Shown one piece after another: positions 7,096 to 14,302 of a DNA stretch of 24,385 bases. Source of the DNA: Clostridiaceae bacterium (GTDB lineage: Bacteria; Bacillota; Clostridia; Oscillospirales; Acutalibacteraceae); assembly GCA_904501675.1 (NCBI GenBank), contig CAJGCL010000018.1:1-24385 (forward strand), written 5' to 3'. Under the pieces are notes generated by a model that saw nothing but the letters and a program-made list of their open reading frames with translations, searched no databases and had not been told where the DNA came from. Both the position numbers and the translations under genes were made by a program. Numbering within the stretch: position 1 is the stretch's first letter; the number at the start of each line of letters is the position of its first letter.

Positions 7096-7758
7096 ATGTT
7101 TGATAGCACTTTTTCTCAAAACTTTCCTTTCTGGAACAATATCAGCAAAGAAGATAAAAATTATATCATTGAAAATTCTGTTACTGTAGCATACAAGAAA
7201 GGTACAACCATTCATGACAGTACGGAGTGTTCGGGTGTTTTTCTTGTTCGTTCCGGCTGCCTACGCGTTTATATAATGTCCGAGGAAGGAAAAGATATTA
7301 CCTTATACCGCTTACACGATGGCGAAATGTGTATGCTTTCTGCATCATGTGTACTCCAGACAATATCCTTTGATGTTTTTGTTGACGCTGAGGAAGACAG
7401 CGAGTGCATTGTTGTAAGTGGTCCCGCTTTCGCTCATATTGCCGATAAAAAACCTGAAGTTAAAATATTTTCTTTAGAGACTGCTGTAACCCGTTTTTCC
7501 GATGTAATGTGGGTTATGCAGCAAGTACTTTTCATGAGCGTAGACAAGCGTCTGGCTATATTTTTACTTGATGAAATCAACAGGACAAAATCAGATACAA
7601 TAACAATGACCCACGAACAGATAGCCAAATATATGGGTTCTGCCCGCGAGGTCGTTTCAAGAATGTTAAAATATTTTGCTAATGAGGGAATTGTTGAGGT
7701 TTCACGAAAAGGCGTAAAGATCATCGATAAAAATCGTCTTCGCCAATTAACCCTCTAA
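7096..7758 (+). CDS. Crp/Fnr family transcription regulator
   Basis: A 220-residue regulator with an N-terminal cyclic-nucleotide-binding-like beta-roll (about residues 10-115), a long dimer helix (122-150) and a C-terminal winged helix (about 155-215). The recognition helix contains REVVSR (184-189): the first Arg, the Glu and the last Arg correspond to the CRP residues that read TGTGA, while Ser is FNR-like. The effector domain holds five cysteines (C45, C55, C79, C85, C104), so sensing a thiol or redox signal is possible; the glycine/arginine pocket for cAMP is not evident. The ATG at 7096 was preferred over a GTG at 7087 because GGGGTGATT is positioned for the ATG and covers the GTG. It is divergent from trxB and overlaps trxA tail to tail by 12 bp. 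It probably controls both through the shared palindromes. Confidence 0.85.
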   Translation: MFDSTFSQNFPFWNNISKEDKNYIIENSVTVAYKKGTTIHDSTECSGVFLVRSGCLRVYIMSEEGKDITLYRLHDGEMCMLSASCVLQTISFDVFVDAEEDSECIVVSGPAFAHIADKKPEVKIFSLETAVTRFSDVMWVMQQVLFMSVDKRLAIFLLDEINRTKSDTITMTHEQIAKYMGSAREVVSRMLKYFANEGIVEVSRKGVKIIDKNRLRQLTL

Positions 7759-8055
7759 CATTGCAAGAATTTGCGGCTTTGGTCTTGCACCGCTAACCTG
7801 ATTTACAACCTTGCCGTTTTTAAGAACCACAAGAGTTGGTATACTTACCACGCTGAATTGGAGTGCAAGCTCTTCCTCTGCATCCACATCAATTTTACCA
7901 ACAATATACTGTGGATTCTCATTTGCGATTTCTTCAACTATAGGTGAAACCATACGGCATGGACCGCACCACTCTGCATAGAAATCGAGAAGCACCGCTT
8001 TTTCACTATTTATTATTTCGTTAAAGTTATTTTTATTTACACTTAATACTGACAT
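7747..8055 (-). CDS. trxA: Thioredoxin
   Basis: A 102-residue cytoplasmic thioredoxin with the canonical active site WCGPCRM (C30, C33) in the context DFYAEWCGPC, the cis-Pro loop IPTLVVLKNG, and the usual final helix. It accepts electrons from thioredoxin reductase and passes them to protein disulfides, and here probably also to the CcdA carrier. AAAGGATG precedes the ATG. The 3' end overlaps the convergent Crp/Fnr gene by 12 bp. Its promoter has a consensus TATAAT and an operator copy matching that of trxB. Confidence 0.95.
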   Translation of the reverse strand: MSVLSVNKNNFNEIINSEKAVLLDFYAEWCGPCRMVSPIVEEIANENPQYIVGKIDVDAEEELALQFSVVSIPTLVVLKNGKVVNQVSGARPKPQILAMLEG

Positions 8056-8088
8056 AAGCTAAACATCCTTTCTTTTGTTTGTGTCTTT

Positions 8089-8094
8089 ATTATA
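8089..8094 (-). promoter_or_regulatory. Predicted -10 box of the trxA promoter
   Basis: Minus-strand TATAAT (full consensus) preceded by TG. The -35 position (8117-8112) reads CAGAAA, as poor as at trxB. Predicted start is near 8082. Confidence 0.65.
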
Positions 8095-8115
8095 CACCCA
8101 TTATACCACTTTTTC

Positions 8116-8130
8116 TGTGATAAAATCACA
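8116..8130. promoter_or_regulatory. Palindromic operator, Crp/Fnr type (trxA)
   Basis: TGTGATAAAATCACA, the same arms and spacer length as the site at 7017-7031 and the same TTC flank on the promoter-proximal side. The centre (8123) is 29 bp from the trxA -10 box, identical to the trxB arrangement. Confidence 0.75.
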
Positions 8131-8153
8131 AAACAATTATTATTTTTAAATTC

Positions 8154-8182
8154 TTGTATTTATTATTTAATAAAGTTATAAT
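8154..8182 (+). promoter_or_regulatory. Predicted promoter of the sugar operon at 8221
   Basis: TTGTAT (8154-8159), 17-bp spacer, TATAAT (8177-8182). It is divergent from trxA. Confidence 0.65.
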
Positions 8183-8220
8183 ATTCGGTAAAATAAAAAC
8201 ATGCTCCCGGAGGTTTACAT

Positions 8221-9207
8221 ATGGCAAATAAAAAGATCAGATTCGGTATTGTTGGTACCGGTACGATCGCTCACAGATTTGCAAATGCAATTAAAAATGT
8301 TGAGAATGCAGAGCTTGTTGCAGTTGCATCACGAACCAAAGAAAATGCAGAGAAATTCGGTGATGAATTCAATATACCAAACAGATTTTACAGCTATGAG
8401 AAAATGGCATTCTCCGATGTTATTGATGCGGCATATATTGCTGTTCCGCATTCGGGTCATATCACCTGTTCATGCCTTATGATGAACAACGGCAAGCATG
8501 TTCTTTGCGAAAAGCCTATGGCAGTAAACATCCGCGAAGCTGAAGAAATGTTTGACTGCGCAAAGAAAAACAATGTTCTTCTTATGGAAGCAATGTGGGC
8601 GAGGCTTGTTCCCGGTACACTTAAATTGATGGAAATAGTTGAAAGCGGTGTTCTTGGTGATATTCTTGGTGTAGAAGGTAAATTCTGCTACACAATGGAT
8701 GAAGACGAGATGGACCACCATGTTTTCAAAGCAGAAAACGGTGGCGGCTCATTGCTTGATGTGGGCGTTTATGGCTTGAACTTTGCAAGCTGGTATCTTG
8801 GAAAAGATATTCAAGAAATAAATGCTCAATCATCATTATATAACGGCGTTGACAGCCACACTTGCGCTTTAATTAAATACAAAAGCGGTGCTATAGCTGA
8901 TATTTCCAGCGCTATTCTTTTAAGAAAGCCTAACGAAGGTTATGTTTACGGCACAAAAGGATTTGCTCACATAAACAGATTTTACGCACCACAGGAAATT
9001 GAGCTGCACCTTAACAATGGTGAAAACCAAACAATACCTACACCTTATGCCGGTAACGGCTTTGAGGAGCAGATTACACACTTTAGCGAATGCGTTTTAA
9101 AAGGCTTAAAAGAAAGCCCTGTTATTACACCCGAACAAACACTATACATTACAAAACAGATGGATAAAATCAGAAAAATGACAGGTATTATATACCCACA
9201 GGATTAA
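8221..9207 (+). CDS. Gfo/Idh/MocA family NAD(P)-dependent sugar oxidoreductase
   Basis: A 328-residue two-domain dehydrogenase. The Rossmann motif GIVGTGTIAHRF is at residues 9-20, the family's CEKPMA signature at 96-101 (catalytic Lys within EKP), and a C-terminal alpha/beta domain includes GGGSLLDVGVYGLNF, where the catalytic Asp/His-type residues usually lie. Members oxidise or reduce a hydroxyl on sugars, inositols or their derivatives; the substrate cannot be read from sequence. The start has CGGAGG in front. It is the first gene of a rightward operon with an epimerase and a ribokinase-like kinase, so the substrate is likely a free sugar or glycoside that feeds these two enzymes. Confidence 0.88.
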   Translation: MANKKIRFGIVGTGTIAHRFANAIKNVENAELVAVASRTKENAEKFGDEFNIPNRFYSYEKMAFSDVIDAAYIAVPHSGHITCSCLMMNNGKHVLCEKPMAVNIREAEEMFDCAKKNNVLLMEAMWARLVPGTLKLMEIVESGVLGDILGVEGKFCYTMDEDEMDHHVFKAENGGGSLLDVGVYGLNFASWYLGKDIQEINAQSSLYNGVDSHTCALIKYKSGAIADISSAILLRKPNEGYVYGTKGFAHINRFYAPQEIELHLNNGENQTIPTPYAGNGFEEQITHFSECVLKGLKESPVITPEQTLYITKQMDKIRKMTGIIYPQD

Positions 9208-9223
9208 ATAGGAGTTAAATATA

Positions 9224-9886
9224 ATGGCTAAAATGACATCAGCATCACTTATGTGTGCAGATTTATTGAATCTCGAAAACGGCATTAAAGAGCTTGAAAA
9301 AGCAGGTATTGATTACCTTCACATTGATATTATGGATGGTGCTTTTGTACCAAATATCACTCTAGGCTTTGACCTTATTAACAGCATAAAGAAAACCACT
9401 AAAATCCCCTTGGATATTCATATGATGGTTGATGAACCTGCAAGGTTTATTGAAAGAATGAATGTTGATAAAGATGATATTATCTGCGTTCACTATGAGT
9501 CAGAAAAACATATTCACAGAACTCTTGAAGCTATCAGAAGCAAGGGTTGTAAGGCAGGTCTTGCCCTCAACCCACAGACACCTGTTGAAAATGCAGAGCC
9601 TTTAGCAGAATATATTGATATGCTTCTCGTTATGACTGTATCTCCAGGCTTTGCAGGGCAGAAAATGTTTGCAGGAGCAGAACGCAAGGTAGAAAAAGCC
9701 CGCAGACTTTTAAATGAATGGGGTCTTCAGAACGTGCCTATAGAGGTTGATGGCAACATAAGCCTTGAAAACGGCAGAAAATTAAGCCTGAAGGGTGCAG
9801 ATATATTTGTACTTGGAACAAGTGCATTATTCTTAAAAGATAAAACTCTTTCTCAGGCATCAGATGATTTTAAGGCGGTTTTATAA
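9224..9886 (+). CDS. Ribulose-phosphate 3-epimerase family protein (AlsE-like)
   Basis: A 220-residue TIM-barrel sugar-phosphate 3-epimerase. The metal and acid/base residues are all present: S8, H33 and D35 in YLHIDIMDGAFVPN, H66 in LDIHMMVDEP, and D176 in IEVDGNIS. The loop TVSPGFAGQKMF (139-149) is also typical. The phosphate-binding end reads VLGTSALF, which resembles D-allulose-6-phosphate 3-epimerase (AlsE) more than the AGSAIF-type end of housekeeping Rpe. AGGAG precedes the ATG and the stop shares one base with the next start (TAATG). With a neighbouring sugar kinase, it probably epimerises a ketose phosphate made in this operon; ribulose-5-phosphate remains possible. Confidence 0.85.
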   Translation: MAKMTSASLMCADLLNLENGIKELEKAGIDYLHIDIMDGAFVPNITLGFDLINSIKKTTKIPLDIHMMVDEPARFIERMNVDKDDIICVHYESEKHIHRTLEAIRSKGCKAGLALNPQTPVENAEPLAEYIDMLLVMTVSPGFAGQKMFAGAERKVEKARRLLNEWGLQNVPIEVDGNISLENGRKLSLKGADIFVLGTSALFLKDKTLSQASDDFKAVL

Positions 9887-10797
9887 TGTACAATAATCTT
9901 AACTGCGCTGTAATGGGCAGTATAAATATGGATTTTATATTAAAAATGGATCGTGTACCCGAGGTTCACGAAAATGTTCTGGGTACAGATTACGGCTACG
10001 CTTTTGGCGGTAAGGGCGCTAACCAGGCAACCGCTCTTAAAAGACTTGGAGCCAATGTTAAAATGCTCGGCAAGGTTGCAGATGATGATAACGGACACAA
10101 ATTAATTGAAAATCTTAACAATATTGGCATAGACACATCAGGAATATGCAAAAACGGCTCACAAACAGGTCTTGCAGCCATTTTAATTGATTCAGAAGGA
10201 AGAAACCGCATTGTTGTATATGAAGGTGCAAATAGCGAAATTGAGCCTGAAAAAGCGATTTCCAACATATCCCCTGAAACTGACCTTTTACTTGTTCAGT
10301 TTGAAACAAATGAGGATGCAGTTATTAAAGCAGTAAATTATGCGGTTGAAAACAACATTACAACCGTTGTTGACTGTGGACCAGCCAAAAACTTCAGTTT
10401 AGAAAAAATGCAGGGAATAACAATCCTCTCACCTAACGAAAACGAAACAGAAGCACTCACCGGGATTTTCCCTATTGATGAAAAATCTATTTTAAAAGCA
10501 TCTAAAATCCTTTATGAAAGAAGCAAGGCAAAGTACATTGTGCTTAAATTAGGCGAAAGAGGTTGCTCCGTCTGGGATAACGAAACCTTAAAAATTATGC
10601 CTGCATACAAAAGTAATGTTGTAGACACAACTGCTGCAGGCGATTGTTTTACCGCAGCGATGGCTCTGCACTATATGAAAACAGGAAACATATATGACGC
10701 CTGTGATATGGGTAATAAGGCCGGTTCAATTGCAGTAAGCCGTATGGGGGCAGCAGACTCAATGCCAACTATAAACGAATTAGAAAATATATTTTGA
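9886..10797 (+). CDS. PfkB family carbohydrate kinase, ribokinase-like
   Basis: A 303-residue sugar kinase. GGKGANQA (residues 41-48) is the first PfkB signature in its ribokinase form, and DTTAAGDCF (247-255) is the second, with D253 as catalytic base and the anion hole from AAGD. The N-terminal 'GSINMDFILKMDRVP' and 'VYEGAN' also resemble RbsK. The 2-keto-3-deoxygluconate kinase signature is not apparent, so ribose or an allulose/psicose-type ketohexose is a better guess. The start overlaps the epimerase stop by one base (TAATG), with AAGGCGG upstream, so the two are translationally coupled. It is the last gene before a strong terminator. Confidence 0.87.
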   Translation: MYNNLNCAVMGSINMDFILKMDRVPEVHENVLGTDYGYAFGGKGANQATALKRLGANVKMLGKVADDDNGHKLIENLNNIGIDTSGICKNGSQTGLAAILIDSEGRNRIVVYEGANSEIEPEKAISNISPETDLLLVQFETNEDAVIKAVNYAVENNITTVVDCGPAKNFSLEKMQGITILSPNENETEALTGIFPIDEKSILKASKILYERSKAKYIVLKLGERGCSVWDNETLKIMPAYKSNVVDTTAAGDCFTAAMALHYMKTGNIYDACDMGNKAGSIAVSRMGAADSMPTINELENIF

Positions 10798-10801
10798 TAA
10801 C

Positions 10802-10833
10802 AAAAAGCAGGGATTAGTTAATCCCTGCTTTTT
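10802..10833. terminator. Bidirectional intrinsic terminator
   Basis: Perfect 15-bp dyad (10802-10816 and 10819-10833), with A5 on the left and T5 on the right. It ends the kinase operon rightward and the fucosidase operon leftward. Its right arm overlaps the stop codon of the GH29 gene. Confidence 0.9.
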
Positions 10834-12055
10834 ATTGCCTATACTGAGGAATATATTTCAATTCAACATTAATAGCTTTATTTTTATCACAAATTATATC
10901 TATCTTGTTGGTTTTTATTGTTGGGAAAAAGCATATTGCTTTATGCCCTATTGTTGTACCTTTATAAACTGTTATTGCTGGGCCATACGGAACCGGATAC
11001 GCTTTGATTTCAAAACTTTCTATTTCATCACCTATTGTAATCTTTTCAGAAATCACAACATGGTTTATAAGCTGAGTATCAAAAGAAATTGTTGTGATTT
11101 TATCATTTGAAACAATATCACACTGAATGTTTCCTGAAAAGTTTTCACGAATTTTTTCGCCGAATTGAAGCAAAGCTTTTTTATCCTCTTCGGGTAATTT
11201 ACCTCTGCGGTCAGGACCTATGTTTATTAACAAATTGGAACCTCTGCCTACAGAATAATAATACAGACCCATAAGTTCATCAAGACTTTTAACTGTATGC
11301 GCATCATTTTCGCTGAAGAACCAATTTTCTGAACGCATTCTGCAATCACATTCAGCAGGTAGAAACCTTGGCTCATCAAGTAAATCCTTGATTTCGTTAT
11401 TAATGGAAAAATCAAGTGCATCAACAGTTAATTTGTTGGGAATATCAGCAACCCCTGCCTCATTACCTATCCAACGTGTATCTGGGTCCCACATATTAAA
11501 AATAAGGATTTCGGGCTGACATTTTCTTATTTCTTTGATAATGCGGTTGGTATCATACTGATGATTTTCGCTACCGCAACCATCAAACCACAAATAATCG
11601 ATTTTACCATAATTCGTAAGGAGTTCACGGATTTGATTTATAAAGTAATCATCATATTCTTTACCATTCATCTGGACTGAACCGAACTGAGCCGGAGAAT
11701 AGTACAACCCTACTTTAATATTATATTTTCGGCATGCATCCACATACTCCTGAACAACATCGCCTTTTCCGTTTTTCCAAGGAGTATTTTTAACGGAATA
11801 TTCAGTATATTGAGACGGCCAATTGGCAAATCCATCGTGGTGCTTACAAACTAAAACTGCGTATTTTGCGCCTGCCTCATATACTGTTTTTATCCAATCA
11901 TCACAGTCAAATTCAGTAGGATTAAATGAGGATAACTCCATTGGCTTCATATCCCAATCCTTATGGCCTTCATTAAATGTTCGGATTCCGAAATGGAAGA
12001 AAACACCGAACTCCCAATCCAGAAAATCTAACTGCTCCCTTTTTATAAAATTCAT
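10832..12055 (-). CDS. GH29 alpha-L-fucosidase (intracellular)
   Basis: A 407-residue glycoside hydrolase family 29 enzyme that releases terminal alpha-L-fucose. Diagnostic segments are FGVFFHFGIRTF near residues 16-27, CKHHDGFANWPS (about 70-81), VGLYYSP (115-121) and IDYLWFDG (152-159), whose Asp (D158) is the expected nucleophile. The latter half includes GSNLLINIGPDRRGKLP. No signal peptide is present, so it should act on imported oligosaccharides. The ATG at 12055 was chosen over a TTG at 12076 because AAGAAGG lies 5 nt upstream and the TTG lies within the previous gene. It is the last gene of a six-gene operon of sugar-acid enzymes, which fits fucose release feeding that pathway. An L-galactosidase side activity cannot be excluded. 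Confidence 0.88.
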   Translation of the reverse strand: MNFIKREQLDFLDWEFGVFFHFGIRTFNEGHKDWDMKPMELSSFNPTEFDCDDWIKTVYEAGAKYAVLVCKHHDGFANWPSQYTEYSVKNTPWKNGKGDVVQEYVDACRKYNIKVGLYYSPAQFGSVQMNGKEYDDYFINQIRELLTNYGKIDYLWFDGCGSENHQYDTNRIIKEIRKCQPEILIFNMWDPDTRWIGNEAGVADIPNKLTVDALDFSINNEIKDLLDEPRFLPAECDCRMRSENWFFSENDAHTVKSLDELMGLYYYSVGRGSNLLINIGPDRRGKLPEEDKKALLQFGEKIRENFSGNIQCDIVSNDKITTISFDTQLINHVVISEKITIGDEIESFEIKAYPVPYGPAITVYKGTTIGHKAICFFPTIKTNKIDIICDKNKAINVELKYIPQYRQ

Positions 12056-12065
12056 ATTTACCTTC

Positions 12066-12932
12066 TTAATCTTCAACCATATTTTTTACTTTTTGAGGTA
12101 TGGATAAATCTGCAAAGCCATAAAACTTCTTTGCATTTTCACCTAAAAAAAGCTTTTTATTTTCTTCAGATATTTTATTTGTCTTCTCAACAAAATCCAG
12201 ACTCATTTTGTATGTAATTGCTGTCATTGTACGAGGATAATCACTACCCCACATAAGTTTATTAAAACCAACAAGCGAAGCTGCTTCATTTATTGCATCA
12301 ACGGCAGACGCAAACGGATAAAACTCGGAATTGAAAAGCCATGTTATACCACCGCTTTCAATATAGACGTTTTGGTTTTTTGCCAAAGCTATTTGTTCAA
12401 GCCAATTTTCACGGGTAACCATACCAAAATGACCGATAGCAATTTTTAAATCGGGAAACTTTTCTATTATTTTTTGCATCATTTCCGTTTGTTCATTGCC
12501 ATCCGCAAGGTCAATAGAAATAAATTTTCCTTTTTCATCAGCAATGCTGAAAGGCTCCATATGATTAAGTAAATTTTTATCCTTCAAACGTCCTGCGCAG
12601 ATTTTTATTCCGTCAAAACCTGAAATATCCTCCATTGGTTTTTCTTCATACAATGCACAGATTTTAATTCTATCGCTTTTACAGGAAAGAAGATACCCAT
12701 TTTGATTTCCGTCTATATATTCCTGAGTTATAACAGCGCCGCTGACACCTGCATAATCCATATTGGCAATAAAACGCTCAACAGAATTCTCTCCATCAGT
12801 CATATATGGTGGCATCATCTGACGAATTTCGCCGCCGAAATCACTTTTACCGCCGCCAACATCAACTACAGGTTTATTATTTACAATTCCGTTTTGTTTT
12901 TTCCACAAATGAGCATGTGCATCAATAATCAT
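12066..12932 (-). CDS. Amidohydrolase-family lactonase (L-fuconolactonase-like)
   Basis: A 288-residue TIM-barrel amidohydrolase of the Amidohydro_2 type. The N-terminal metal motif DAHAHLW gives H6 and H8, a further His sits in IAIGHFG (H168), and MWGSDYPR gives D231. That set matches the single-metal lactonases and decarboxylases of this group, including L-fuconolactonase and L-rhamnonolactonase. Its start overlaps the UxaA-like stop as ATGA. Between a dehydrogenase that could make an aldonolactone and a sugar-acid dehydratase, lactone hydrolysis is the natural role; the C. jejuni fucose locus similarly pairs an amidohydrolase with UxaA-type proteins. Exact substrate (L-fuconolactone or L-galactonolactone) is inferred. 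Confidence 0.75.
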   Translation of the reverse strand: MIIDAHAHLWKKQNGIVNNKPVVDVGGGKSDFGGEIRQMMPPYMTDGENSVERFIANMDYAGVSGAVITQEYIDGNQNGYLLSCKSDRIKICALYEEKPMEDISGFDGIKICAGRLKDKNLLNHMEPFSIADEKGKFISIDLADGNEQTEMMQKIIEKFPDLKIAIGHFGMVTRENWLEQIALAKNQNVYIESGGITWLFNSEFYPFASAVDAINEAASLVGFNKLMWGSDYPRTMTAITYKMSLDFVEKTNKISEENKKLFLGENAKKFYGFADLSIPQKVKNMVED

Positions 12933-14302
12933 AATGTTACACCATCTTTAAATATAGCAATCTCTCTGTTGCCGTGAACTTCGTTTTTGGTCTGCAATCC
13001 ATCAGCAACATTCTTTATTAAGTCTAACAATTCTTCCGCCTTTTCTTTTTTGTTCAAGCTATATGCCGAAAAATCTATCCAATGAGATTTTTGGGCAGCA
13101 ATAGTATCATTTGAAGCAATTTTGATAGTAGGGACTGCACCGCCAAGCGGTGTACCTCTACCTGTTGTAAAAAGGACAAGGTGGCAACCTGCAGCAGCAA
13201 GATTTGTTATAGAAACAATATCGTTACCCGGACCATCGAGAAGAGTTAGTCCTGATTTTCCAACTGTTTCTCCATATGTAATAACATCTGTAACAGGAGC
13301 TGTACCACCCTTTTGAACGCAACCCAAGGATTTTTCTTCAAGAGTAGTTATTCCACCCTCTTTGTTGCCGGGAGATGGATTTTCTGAAACAGGTTGACCA
13401 TGGTTTTTAAAATATTGTTTAAAATTATTTATAAGACTGACGCCTTTATCAAAAACCTCTTTATTTATGCATCTATCAAACAACATTGTTTCTGCACCAA
13501 ACATTTCAGGAACTTCTGTTAAAACAGCAGCACCTCCCATAGAGCAGATTTCGTCTGTAACAGCGCCAACTACAGCATTAGCAGTTATGCCAGAAAATCC
13601 ATCGGAGCCGCCACATTTAAGGCCTATTTTAAGTTTTGAAACAGAAACCGGAACGCGTTCATCACCTGATGCGGTTTGTTTTAACTCTTCGATAAGAGCT
13701 ATACCTTCCGAAATTTCGTCATTACAATCCTGAACGGTCAGGAATTTTATTCTGTTATCATTCCAGAAGCCAAGAACTCTTTGCATCTCGGAAATATTGT
13801 TGTTTTCACATCCAAGGCCGAGAACGAGCACGCCACCTGCATTAGGGTGGTTTATAAGCCCCTTTAATATGAGTTGGGTTGTTTTCATATCATCGCCGAG
13901 CTGACTACAACCATAGGGATGAGCGAAGTCTATTGCGCCTGTTTTTTCGGAAAGCTCCTTTGCAATACTGTTAACGCAACCAACAGTTGGGATAATCCAG
14001 ATATCGTTTCTTATTCCTATATCGCCATTTTCACGAATATATGCATTAATCTCAAAAGGCTCTTTTGCAGGTAATTCACAACAATCAGGTGCATATTTAT
14101 ATGTAAGAATATCGCCTAATTTTGTTTTCATATTATGAGAATGAACATGCTCACCTGCAAAAATATTTTCTGTTGCATATCCGATTGGATAGCCGTATTT
14201 GATTATATCTTCACCTTTATTAATATTATGTAGCGCTCGCTTATGACCTGTTGAAAGGTCAACACAAACGTTATCTTTTTCATTTATTGTGATACAATCC
14301 AT
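12929..14302 (-). CDS. uxaA: UxaA-family altronate/sugar-acid dehydratase
   Basis: A 457-residue two-domain dehydratase. The N-terminal SAF domain is marked by PIGYATENIFAGEHVHSHN (about residues 39-57), and the large C-terminal domain has VGCVNSIA, KCGGSDGFSG and TTGRGTPLGGAVPTIKI. The family dehydrates D-altronate (UxaA), D-galactarate (GarD) and similar acids with an iron cofactor; C. jejuni uses split UxaA-type proteins in L-fucose breakdown. It overlaps the end of uxaB by 19 nt but has its own AAAGGAAG, and it is coupled to the downstream lactonase. It is somewhat shorter than E. coli UxaA (about 495). Either 6-deoxy-altronate/fuconate or D-altronate could be the substrate. Confidence 0.85.
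   Translation of the reverse strand: MDCITINEKDNVCVDLSTGHKRALHNINKGEDIIKYGYPIGYATENIFAGEHVHSHNMKTKLGDILTYKYAPDCCELPAKEPFEINAYIRENGDIGIRNDIWIIPTVGCVNSIAKELSEKTGAIDFAHPYGCSQLGDDMKTTQLILKGLINHPNAGGVLVLGLGCENNNISEMQRVLGFWNDNRIKFLTVQDCNDEISEGIALIEELKQTASGDERVPVSVSKLKIGLKCGGSDGFSGITANAVVGAVTDEICSMGGAAVLTEVPEMFGAETMLFDRCINKEVFDKGVSLINNFKQYFKNHGQPVSENPSPGNKEGGITTLEEKSLGCVQKGGTAPVTDVITYGETVGKSGLTLLDGPGNDIVSITNLAAAGCHLVLFTTGRGTPLGGAVPTIKIASNDTIAAQKSHWIDFSAYSLNKKEKAEELLDLIKNVADGLQTKNEVHGNREIAIFKDGVTL

Noticed and set aside
8201..8482. Frame starting at ATG 8201 overlapping the Gfo/Idh/MocA gene
   Set aside because: It is out of frame with a well-supported gene and its peptide has no coherent motif; the CGGAGG inside it is the Shine-Dalgarno of the real gene.
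9886..10797. PfkB kinase as 2-keto-3-deoxygluconate kinase completing the UxaA pathway
   Set aside because: Its signature GGKGANQA and N-terminus are ribokinase-like, and it is in a separate operon on the other strand.
11093..11107. TGTGATTTTATCATT, a near match to the Crp/Fnr palindrome
   Set aside because: It has two mismatches in one arm and lies inside the GH29 coding region with no promoter nearby; probably chance in AT-rich DNA.
12056..12076. TTG start extending the GH29 gene by seven residues
   Set aside because: It lies within the end of the previous gene; the ATG at 12055 has AAGAAGG 5 nt upstream.
13122..13733. Open frames on the plus strand opposite uxaA
   Set aside because: They are antisense shadows of a clear UxaA domain, without ribosome binding sites; the same holds for the other antisense frames over real genes.
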